The translations under genes were made by a program, and so were the position numbers. Below, one piece after another: positions 1-5,511 of a DNA stretch of 5,511 bases. This DNA comes from Thiotrichaceae bacterium (GTDB lineage Bacteria; Pseudomonadota; Gammaproteobacteria; Thiotrichales; Thiotrichaceae): contig JALVFC010000438.1 in assembly GCA_027030285.1 (NCBI GenBank), positions 1 to 5,511 on the forward strand, read 5' to 3'. The first letter of the stretch is position 1. Each line of letters begins with the position of its first letter. The notes beneath the pieces are model-generated. The model did no database searches, was not told the origin of the DNA, and was given only the letters and a program-made list of their open reading frames with translations.

Positions 1-2043
1 AGGGGGAGAAATTTACGTTATAACGCTTCCCTCAGCCATACCAGCAACAAGCATCAACGCGAGGAAATACCCGGTGATGGTACGTCAGGTGAATACAAGC
101 TGCGTTTTCCCGTGATACCCAATAGCGAGGTTGTTACACTGGAAACCAGAGATCGCTTTCATCCTGAAGTCATCCTGTCACAACGCTTACTGGCTATACA
201 CGCCGATTACGAAATTGATTACGACAGCCATAGCCTGTTTTTCAAGTTTCCTGTGCCGAGCCGTGATGCGCATTTGAATCCCAACTTTATTGTCGTGGAT
301 TACGAAAGTGAAAGTTCAGCGAAAAAATCCGTTGCAGTGAGTGGCAGAATCGCCTGGCTCACTGATGATGGCAAAACCGAAATTGGTATGAGCCTTATCC
401 ATGAAAAGGATGATCAGGGAATCAATGGAGATCTCATAGGTACCGATATCACTTACAAACTGGATGAAGAAACCGAGATAAAAGCAGAATTCGCACATAG
501 TCAATCCCAAGACTCGGGTAATGCCTGGTTACTGGAAGCACGCAAGCATAGCGAAACGCTAACAGGTCGTGCCTATATTCGCCAGCAAGATAGTCAATTT
601 GGACTGGAGCAACAAAACCTGAATGAACGTGGCACTCGCAAATATGGTGCCGATGGTCGCTATCAGCTAAAAAATCAAACCTATATTCAAGGTGATATTT
701 ACCGCCAGGAAAACCTGGATAATAACAACCAGCGTGATCAGGCCAGTCTGGAATTTGGCAGAGAAACGGAAACCAGTCATTATGCAATAGGTATTCGTCA
801 TGCCAAAGAATTGACAAATTCACAGACACGCCAGGGCACACTGCTAACGCTGGGAGGGTCTGTAACCCCCGACAATGGCAGAGTCACTCTACGCACACAT
901 ATAGAAAAAAATATCGGCAATAAAAACGGTGCGAACGAAGCCTACCCAGACCGCCTGATTATTGGAGCAGATGTTGGCCTGACAGATGATGTCGCCCTGT
1001 TCCTGGAACGCGAAATTACCCGCAGTGATGAGGTGAATACATCCATAGACCGCATCGGTTTAAGCTCGAAATTATGGGAAGGCGCATCCGTAAAAAGCAG
1101 CATAAACCGCGAGCATCAATATGCTGGTGACCGTACCTTTGCCACGCTGGGACTGGCTCAGCACCTCAATCTTACTGAGCAATTATCAGCAGACTTGAGC
1201 GTAGACCACGCTAAAACACTCAAGAACACACAGCAGGAACCCATTGACAGTGACCAGAGTGCCATCAATGGCAGTATTCGTGATGATTTCACCGCTTTTG
1301 CGATTGGACTTGGCTGGCGCGATGATATCTGGAGCTGGACAACACGGCTGGAAAACCGTAATGGTGACCTGGAAGATAAACAAAATTTGCGTTTTGGCTT
1401 TATCCGTCACCTTAGCAAGGACAAGGATTTCTCGGCACGTATTGATGTCACCCGTTCACAGCTAAACACAGGTGATGAAAACAACCTCGCCACAATTAGT
1501 CTGGGTAGCGCCTGGCATCCACAGAAATATGACTACACCATTTTGCAGCGCCTGGATTACAAACAGGAGCAAGTACGCAGTGACGGCGACAACAAACGCT
1601 CACGCAAACTCATCCACAACCTTCATATCAATAAAAAAGCTGGTAAAAAGACCCAGATCAGCCTGCATCATGGCTTAAAACATACACTTGAAGACGAGTT
1701 CAATGAGGCATATAACGCAACCGTTGATACAGCACAACTGCAAGTCAGGCGCAACGTCAGCGAAAAAGTGGATGTCGGCATTCATGCTGGCTATCTGCAT
1801 GACTGGGAAAATGATAACTGGCAATATAACTACGGTGGTTCCGTCGGCTTAACGCCTGCCGAAAACATGTGGCTAAGTGTTGGCTATAACCTGGAAGGCT
1901 TTAGTGACAAGGACTTTGAGCAAAGCGAATACACCGCCCAGGGTCCTTACTTGCAGTTGCGTTACCGTGCAGACAAAGACCAGCTATCCAAAATTACTGA
2001 CAATCAACAGAAAAAGGCATATAAAGATAAATTAAGTGATTGA
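1..2043 (+). CDS. C-terminal part of a large DUF11/SdrD-like surface protein with outer-membrane beta-barrel (5' partial)
   Basis: The frame is open from base 1 to the TGA at 2041-2043, giving 680 visible residues. A GTG at 112 is an internal valine, because homology-like sequence (KLRFPVIPNSE) runs straight through it. Visible residues about 30-105 form a compact beta-rich domain with the motifs RDRFHPEVILS, DYEIDYD, LFFK and FIVVDYE. I recognise these from large proteobacterial surface proteins that carry DUF11 or SdrD-B-like repeats upstream. From about residue 110 to 665 the chain alternates polar and hydrophobic/aromatic residues in paired strands with charged turns, as in an outer-membrane beta-barrel. 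It ends in the strand GPYLQLRYRAD and a short charged tail. Few cysteines and no cytoplasmic-type motif are visible. The signal peptide and N-terminal repeats would lie left of the window. Family assignment is from memory of the motifs, and the biological role (adhesin, S-layer-like or export function) is unknown. A secreted companion gene follows directly. Confidence 0.75.
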   Translation, partial: RGRNLRYNASLSHTSNKHQREEIPGDGTSGEYKLRFPVIPNSEVVTLETRDRFHPEVILSQRLLAIHADYEIDYDSHSLFFKFPVPSRDAHLNPNFIVVDYESESSAKKSVAVSGRIAWLTDDGKTEIGMSLIHEKDDQGINGDLIGTDITYKLDEETEIKAEFAHSQSQDSGNAWLLEARKHSETLTGRAYIRQQDSQFGLEQQNLNERGTRKYGADGRYQLKNQTYIQGDIYRQENLDNNNQRDQASLEFGRETETSHYAIGIRHAKELTNSQTRQGTLLTLGGSVTPDNGRVTLRTHIEKNIGNKNGANEAYPDRLIIGADVGLTDDVALFLEREITRSDEVNTSIDRIGLSSKLWEGASVKSSINREHQYAGDRTFATLGLAQHLNLTEQLSADLSVDHAKTLKNTQQEPIDSDQSAINGSIRDDFTAFAIGLGWRDDIWSWTTRLENRNGDLEDKQNLRFGFIRHLSKDKDFSARIDVTRSQLNTGDENNLATISLGSAWHPQKYDYTILQRLDYKQEQVRSDGDNKRSRKLIHNLHINKKAGKKTQISLHHGLKHTLEDEFNEAYNATVDTAQLQVRRNVSEKVDVGIHAGYLHDWENDNWQYNYGGSVGLTPAENMWLSVGYNLEGFSDKDFEQSEYTAQGPYLQLRYRADKDQLSKITDNQQKKAYKDKLSD

Positions 2044-2066
2044 AAAAACAACAATACAGAATAAAA

Positions 2067-3065
2067 ATGAAACCACTCAACTCAAGCCTGATCATCCTGC
2101 TTACATTCCTACTCTATCCGCTTACAGTACGGGCTATTGAATACGAAACCGTAGTACCACCAACAAGCTTTGTCACATCAGGTATCAACAATGCAGGGCC
2201 AAGTGGTGATGACAGTAGTTCGCTCGTTAATATCGGCTTTAACTTCCCCTTCAATGGAACAAGCTACAGCCAGGTTTATATCAACTCAAACGGCTCCTTG
2301 TCGTTTGATACTGGCGACACTGATTACTCGGCTGATCCACTCGCGACCAATTCCCCGTTACAATGGATATTACCTTTCTGGCATGACCTCAATCCATCAG
2401 CCCCAGGCAGTGGTTCCATAAAATACGGCACGACAGGTACTGCACCAAATCGCCAGTTCATCGCCTGGTGGGATAGAGTCTACCCCTACGCATGGGATTA
2501 TTCTTATGGACAATCTATTTGTTCATTTCAGGTAGTATTGCACGAAGATGGTCGAATTCGCTTTCGATATGACCCCGCCAATGTAAATTGTAGCGGACCA
2601 AGCTCACGGAACAATCTAACAGTAGGCGTTCAGGAAAACACCAGCACTTATAAACAACATGTTTATAATCAAAGCATTGACCTAAACAAGGATATTGTCT
2701 ATGCGCCTTTCAAGCCCTCATTAACGGTAACCAAAACTTCCACAGTTATTTCTGACCCGGAAAATGGAACCACCAACCCCAAGCGAATACCCGGTGCTGT
2801 ATTGAAATACTCAATTAGCGTAGCAAATGCCAATGGCAGTCATGCAGCCAATGTCAATGTTGCTGACACTCTCGCTACAGGAGTCACCTGGAATGGAAAC
2901 ATGACCATTACCTCACCTTTTATCAATAACGGTGCAATAAAGTCACTGACAGATGCTGTAGATAGTGATGAAGGCAGTTTTAATGGAACTGCCATCGCTG
3001 TGAACTGTACCTTTGTGACGAATGACGGACCATGTATTGTCGAGTTTCAGGTGACTATTGATTAG
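2067..3065 (+). CDS. secreted protein with nidogen-like beta domain and one DUF11-type repeat
   Basis: The ATG at 2067 gives 332 residues beginning with a textbook signal peptide: MKPL, a hydrophobic core LIILLTFLLYPL, and a VRA cleavage site after residue 23. An in-frame TTG at 2040, overlapping the previous stop as TTGA, would add nine residues. I prefer the ATG because the signal peptide then has normal length, although no strong Shine-Dalgarno precedes either start. Residues about 24-215 resemble the NIDO-like beta domains of bacterial surface proteins: a VYINSNGSLSF strand, a PFWHDLNPS turn, then APNRQFIAWWDRV and NNLTVGVQE. Residues about 216-332 form one DUF11-type repeat, with TVTKTSTVISDP, NPKRIPGAVLKYSISV, SLTDAVDSDEGSF and a closing EFQVTID strand. 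Four cysteines outside the signal region fall as two nearby pairs (ICSF/NCSG and NCTF/GPCIV), consistent with disulfides in an exported protein (inference). The gene starts 23 bases after the barrel gene, so co-transcription is likely. Partner and function are unknown. Confidence 0.75.
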   Translation: MKPLNSSLIILLTFLLYPLTVRAIEYETVVPPTSFVTSGINNAGPSGDDSSSLVNIGFNFPFNGTSYSQVYINSNGSLSFDTGDTDYSADPLATNSPLQWILPFWHDLNPSAPGSGSIKYGTTGTAPNRQFIAWWDRVYPYAWDYSYGQSICSFQVVLHEDGRIRFRYDPANVNCSGPSSRNNLTVGVQENTSTYKQHVYNQSIDLNKDIVYAPFKPSLTVTKTSTVISDPENGTTNPKRIPGAVLKYSISVANANGSHAANVNVADTLATGVTWNGNMTITSPFINNGAIKSLTDAVDSDEGSFNGTAIAVNCTFVTNDGPCIVEFQVTID

Positions 3066-3241
3066 CTGTCCAAGTCTGTATGACGCTCTAAATTAATTTC
3101 AATGACCGGGACATTCAACTTATCCCCAGCCATTCGCACAGCTGTTGTCTTTCCAACCTGTCTGGCTCCTCTAATGACAAGCGGCTTTCGTTTTTTTTGC
3201 TGATACTAGCTAACAATATAGTCTGCTTGACGGTTAAACAT
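3062..3241 (-). pseudogene. relic of an AAA (AAA_14/DUF4143-type) ATPase gene, 5' end only
   Basis: Read on the minus strand, an ATG at 3241-3239 follows a good Shine-Dalgarno (AGAAGG) and opens MFNRQADYIVS. A TAG stop follows as codon 12 (3208-3206). The same frame then continues with YQQKKRKPLVIRG, ARQVGKTTAVRMAG and DKLNVPVIEINLERHTDLDS before a TAA at 3064-3062. GARQVGKTT is a Walker A loop. The RKPLVIRGARQVGKT...INLERH context is characteristic of the N-terminus of the AAA_14 ATPases that carry a C-terminal DUF4143 domain and are normally about 400 residues long. Only about 59 codons remain, so Walker B, the sensor residues and DUF4143 are all absent. The amber codon replaces one residue in an otherwise continuous homologous frame, which points to a point mutation. 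Truncation occurs right at the stop codon of the convergent secreted-protein gene. A functional product is very unlikely. The family is well recognised, but its cellular role is poorly defined. Confidence 0.8.
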
Positions 3242-3243
3242 AC

Positions 3244-3249
3244 ACCTTC
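3244..3249 (-). promoter_or_regulatory. Shine-Dalgarno of the ATPase relic
   Basis: The minus strand reads GAGAAGGTGT directly before ATG at 3241, with AGAAGG about two to three bases from the start, slightly closer than ideal. Its survival, together with homology beginning right at this ATG, supports the relic's original start. It also indicates that the 5' end of the gene was not what was lost. Confidence 0.45.
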
Positions 3250-3402
3250 TCACAATTCACCGTATTAAAGTGTAACATTTAAACGGTTCTTGTGAATTAA
3301 AATTATAGATATTTTTGTATTTTGATGTGTAACTGTCAAGTCTCGATAGATTGTAAACTTTCTTTTTGAATAACTCTGGTCGTTTTTTCTGCCAGCCCTT
3401 GA

Positions 3403-3431
3403 GTGGCTAAAATGCTGTGGTGGCTAAAATG
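3403..3431. repeat. 12-bp direct repeat GTGGCTAAAATG, two copies 17 bp apart
   Basis: The copies lie at 3403-3414 and 3420-3431 and are identical over 12 bases, separated by five bases. On the minus strand each copy reads CATTTTAGCCAC. They sit in the non-coding spacer about 130 bases downstream of sucB. They could be a local slippage duplication or paired protein-binding sites. Nothing in the sequence decides between these. Confidence 0.55.
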
Positions 3432-3467
3432 TTTTCATCTTTGCCACAGCACGAACTCAACCATGCT

Positions 3468-3485
3468 TACCGGCATCCGCCAGTA
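3468..3485 (-). terminator. small hairpin downstream of sucB (3'-end processing or weak terminator)
   Basis: In the minus-strand RNA a 7-bp stem, with one internal G-U wobble, closes a GGAU tetraloop (TACTGGC / GCCGGTA), about 75 bases past the sucB stop. It is not followed by a U-run, so it is not a classic intrinsic terminator. It may protect or define the 3' end of the sucAB message. The core CCGGCATCCGCC with the flanking ATGACAG also resembles dispersed palindromic repeats found in many proteobacterial genomes, in a degenerate form. The role is inferred and uncertain. Confidence 0.35.
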
Positions 3486-3560
3486 TGACAGATTCAGTTG
3501 TAGAAATATCTGCGAGTTACCCATTTCCGTTATTGCAGCCTGCGTCGCTCCCAATGTACT

Positions 3561-4811
3561 TTACAACTCCAGCAATAAACTGGCCGGATCTTCCAGCAAA
3601 TCCTTGATCTTGACTAAAAAGCTCACCGCTGTTTTGCCATCAATAATGCGGTGATCATATGAAAGTGCCAGGTACATCATGGGACGTATCACAATTTCGT
3701 CATTTCTGACCACTGCACGTTTTTCTATTTTATGCATGCCCAGTATTGCACTTTGCGGCGGGTTTAGTATTGGTGTGGACAGCATGGAGCCAAACACGCC
3801 GCCATTACTGATTGAAAAGGTTCCTCCCATTAGCTCATCCATTTCCAGCTTGCCTTCACGTGCGCGGCTGGCGTAATCTGCAATGGCTTTTTCTATATCT
3901 GCATGCCCCAGTTGATCCGTATCACGAATAATCGGCACGACCAGTCCCCGGTCTGTTGATACGGCAACACCTATATCGTAATAACCATGATAGATAATGT
4001 CTGTGCCATCAATTCTGGCATTCACTTCCGGGAATCGCTTGAGGGCTTCGGTAGCGGCTTTGACAAAGAAGGACATAAACCCCAGCTTGATGCCGTGTGC
4101 ATGCTGAAAGCGTTCCTGATAGGTTTTTCTCAGGCGCACCAGATCACTGAGATCAACTTCATTGAAGGTCGTCAGTATAGCTGCCGTATGCTGGGCATCT
4201 ACCAGCCGTTCTGCGACACGTTGCCGCAGGCGTGACATGGGCACACGCCGTTCTGGTCGTTCTGTGGAAATGAGATCAGCGACAGATTTTGTTTGTCCTG
4301 TGTACTTTATGCTTTCGCTTTGTGATGCTTCCTGCTGGTGTTCCCTGCGTGCCACAACCTCTTCAACATCTTGCTTGAGAATCCTTCCTTTTTCGCCACT
4401 TGCGTGGACTTCTTCAGGTTTAACATCATTTTCATGCATGGCTTTACGCACTGCGGGACTGGCTACAGGTTGGGCGTGCTTGTCAACCTCGGCCTGTTCT
4501 GAACTGTCGGACTCAATAGCGGGTTCAGGTTCTTGCTGGACTGTAGAGTCCTGTGTTTCCTGCGTGGATTGAGTCGCTGGCGTTAACACGGCAATGACAT
4601 CATTTTCCTGCACCGTTGCCCCTTGCTCTACCCTGATTTCACTGAGGATACCGTCCTCTGGTGCTGGCACTTCCAGCACGACTTTATCCGTCTCCAGCTC
4701 CAGCAAGGGCTCTTCGGCACGTACTGGATCACCTGCTTTTTTTAGCCACGCTGCAATCGTTGCATCACTAACCGATTCAGGAAGCTGGGGGACACGGATT
4801 TCAAGACTCAT
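3561..4811 (-). CDS. sucB: dihydrolipoyllysine-residue succinyltransferase, E2 of 2-oxoglutarate dehydrogenase
   Basis: This is the E2 core subunit of the cytoplasmic 2-oxoglutarate dehydrogenase complex. It transfers the succinyl group from the lipoyl arm to CoA in the TCA cycle. The protein has 416 residues, close to E. coli SucB at about 405. Residues 1-77 form one lipoyl domain with the lipoylated lysine K43 in ELETDKVVLEVPAP. Residues 78-115 are a Gln/Glu/Ser-rich linker. Residues 116-155 are the peripheral-subunit-binding domain (SPAVRKAMHE, GEKGRILKQDV). About 187-416 is the catalytic domain, with TTFNEVDLSDL, FSISNGGVFGS, NPPQSAILGMHKIEKR and the active-site motif DHRIIDG, in which H387 and D391 match the conserved catalytic pair. 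SucB rather than AceF is indicated by the single lipoyl domain, the SucB-like GGVFGS...STPILNPPQ stretch and the upstream sucA. The start ATG at 4811 has a strong Shine-Dalgarno and overlaps the sucA end by 11 bases. No lpdA follows. Confidence 0.97.
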   Translation of the reverse strand: MSLEIRVPQLPESVSDATIAAWLKKAGDPVRAEEPLLELETDKVVLEVPAPEDGILSEIRVEQGATVQENDVIAVLTPATQSTQETQDSTVQQEPEPAIESDSSEQAEVDKHAQPVASPAVRKAMHENDVKPEEVHASGEKGRILKQDVEEVVARREHQQEASQSESIKYTGQTKSVADLISTERPERRVPMSRLRQRVAERLVDAQHTAAILTTFNEVDLSDLVRLRKTYQERFQHAHGIKLGFMSFFVKAATEALKRFPEVNARIDGTDIIYHGYYDIGVAVSTDRGLVVPIIRDTDQLGHADIEKAIADYASRAREGKLEMDELMGGTFSISNGGVFGSMLSTPILNPPQSAILGMHKIEKRAVVRNDEIVIRPMMYLALSYDHRIIDGKTAVSFLVKIKDLLEDPASLLLEL

Positions 4812-5511
4812 TAGGTTCTCCTTCTGGTTGCATTAAAGCTTCATTCACCAATGCGGCCTGCTCGCGCTGGTGCATTTTGAACGAGCCAACGGCTGCTGCT
4901 GCGGAACTAGGCCTGCTGACACAAAGGACGGTATGCGAATCTTCCCATGCTCGGAAACGATGTTTAATACTATCCCAGGCTCCCTGATTGAGCGGTTCCT
5001 CCTGGCACCAGATCAGTTCCTGCATATGCGTGTACTGATGCAATATTTCAGCCATCTGTATTTTTGGAAATGGATAAAGCTGCTCAATGCGCACGATAGC
5101 AATATGATGTAATTGCTCCGCCTGCCACTTTTCCAGCAGGTCATAATAAACCTTTCCGGAACAGAGCACGACCCGCGTTACCTGCTCCTTGTCTGCCACC
5201 AATGCATCATCAATCACCAGCTGATATTCCCCCTCGCATATTTCATCCAGCGTACTGGTAACAGCGGGGTGCCGCAGCAGGCTTTTGGGGGTAAAGGTAA
5301 TTAATGGTTTGCGGTAATTACGGATCATCTGCCTGCGTAACAAATGATAGATTTGTGCGGGGGTAGATGGAATGCAGATTTGCATATTATGCTGCGCACA
5401 TAACTGTAAATAGCGCTCCAGACGCGCAGAAGAATGCTCTGCCCCCATGCCTTCATAACCGTGTGGTAAAAACAGGGTCAAACCCGATAGCCGCCCCCAT
5501 TTTTGCTCGCC
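4801..5511 (-). CDS. sucA: 2-oxoglutarate dehydrogenase E1 component, C-terminal part (5' partial)
   Basis: This is the thiamine-diphosphate-dependent E1 subunit, which decarboxylates 2-oxoglutarate and succinylates the E2 lipoyl group. The visible 236 residues are about the last quarter of a protein normally near 930 residues. The frame is open to the window edge: GEQKWGRLSGL precedes the internal TTG at 5481, matching E. coli SucA, so that TTG is not the start. Family landmarks in order are LPHGYEGMGAEHSSARLERY, PSTPAQIYHLLRRQ, SPKSLLRHP, CSGKVYYDLLEKW, VRIEQLYPFP and WCQEEPLNQGAW, then the closing HQREQAALVNEAL. The C-terminus runs some nine residues past the usual end (QPEGEPNES), and this extension overlaps the ribosome binding site and first codons of sucB. 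The overlap means the two genes are translated from one message. The promoter lies outside the window. Confidence 0.97.
   Translation of the reverse strand, partial: GEQKWGRLSGLTLFLPHGYEGMGAEHSSARLERYLQLCAQHNMQICIPSTPAQIYHLLRRQMIRNYRKPLITFTPKSLLRHPAVTSTLDEICEGEYQLVIDDALVADKEQVTRVVLCSGKVYYDLLEKWQAEQLHHIAIVRIEQLYPFPKIQMAEILHQYTHMQELIWCQEEPLNQGAWDSIKHRFRAWEDSHTVLCVSRPSSAAAAVGSFKMHQREQAALVNEALMQPEGEPNES
4816..4825 (-). promoter_or_regulatory. strong Shine-Dalgarno of sucB inside the sucA 3' end
   Basis: The minus strand reads AGAAGGAGAA followed by CCTA and the sucB ATG. This places an AAGGAG core about seven bases before the start codon. It lies inside the last codons of sucA, whose TGA is at 4803-4801. 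The arrangement decides the sucB start at 4811 and supports coupled E1/E2 translation. Confidence 0.8.

Larger units (their letters stand above)
3242..3560. other. AT-rich intergenic spacer without an intact gene
   Basis: No frame on either strand across these bases gives a protein I recognise, and stops are frequent. The left half (about 3242-3400) is visibly richer in A and T than the flanking genes. It includes the start-proximal sequence of the ATPase relic, two copies of GTGTAAC (3270-3276 and 3327-3333), and an inverted pair AATTCAC/GTGAATT (3254-3260 and 3292-3298). The right half has a 12-bp direct repeat and a small hairpin 3' of sucB. A minus-strand reading across 3340-3420 (LATQGLAEKTTRVIQKE) looks protein-like for some 25 residues, but I cannot assign it and it has no start. 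Confidence 0.6.

Noticed and set aside
112..114. GTG as the start of the barrel gene
   Set aside because: The frame is open back to base 1, and the conserved-looking KLRFPVIPNSE stretch spans this codon, so it is an internal valine of a longer protein.
449..841. Minus-strand open frame of 130 codons antisense to the barrel gene
   Set aside because: The product is rich in His, Cys and Tyr with no family features. The plus-strand barrel frame fully explains the region.
3180..3200. Run of eight T after a GC-containing stretch as a terminator for the plus-strand genes
   Set aside because: No stable stem precedes the T-run, and the bases are explained as the KK lysine codons and neighbours of the ATPase relic on the other strand.
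3302..3339. Consensus promoter on the minus strand: TTGACA (3334-3339) and TATAAT (3302-3307)
   Set aside because: Both hexamers are perfect, but the spacer is 26 bases, far beyond the usual 16-18. In AT-rich DNA this may be chance, so I do not call it a promoter.
3403..3654. Plus-strand open frame of 83 codons over the spacer and sucB 3' end
   Set aside because: It has no ribosome binding site or recognisable product, and much of it is antisense to sucB.
4162..4572. Plus-strand open frame of 136 codons antisense to sucB
   Set aside because: Its Ser/Thr/Cys-rich low-complexity product is the typical shadow of the real sucB frame.
5479..5481. TTG as the start of the sucA frame
   Set aside because: The sequence upstream in frame (GEQKWGRLSG) matches SucA, so the gene continues beyond the window edge.

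Overview
The window looks like the chromosome of a gammaproteobacterium (or a close relative). The minus-strand sucA-sucB pair reads closely like the Escherichia coli 2-oxoglutarate dehydrogenase E1 and E2 subunits. The plus-strand genes encode an outer-membrane beta-barrel protein and a signal-peptide-bearing companion, so the cell has a Gram-negative envelope. The species cannot be named from the sequence.

Layout: two plus-strand genes occupy positions 1-3065. The first is the C-terminal 680 residues of a large surface protein whose N-terminus lies left of the window. It has a small beta-rich domain followed by a long outer-membrane-barrel-like region. Immediately after it, probably in the same transcript, comes a secreted protein of 332 residues with a nidogen-like beta domain and one DUF11-type repeat. 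DUF11-type repeats commonly occur in the N-terminal part of such large barrel proteins, so the pair looks like one cell-surface module of unknown function.

Positions 3066-3560 hold no intact gene. The left part (3062-3241, minus strand) is the relic of an AAA-type ATPase of the DUF4143-associated family. It keeps its ribosome binding site, ATG and Walker A motif, but has an amber stop at codon 12 and loses homology at codon 59, exactly at the stop codon of the secreted protein gene. The rest is AT-rich spacer with a 12-bp direct repeat and a hairpin 3' of sucB.

Positions 3561-5511 (minus strand) carry sucB (complete) and the 3' quarter of sucA, overlapping by 11 bases. They encode E2 and E1 of the TCA-cycle 2-oxoglutarate dehydrogenase complex. 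The E3 gene (lpdA), often next in line after sucB, is not present here.

I see no strong evidence for a wholly new system. The most interesting items are the surface-protein pair and the ATPase relic with its precise junction.
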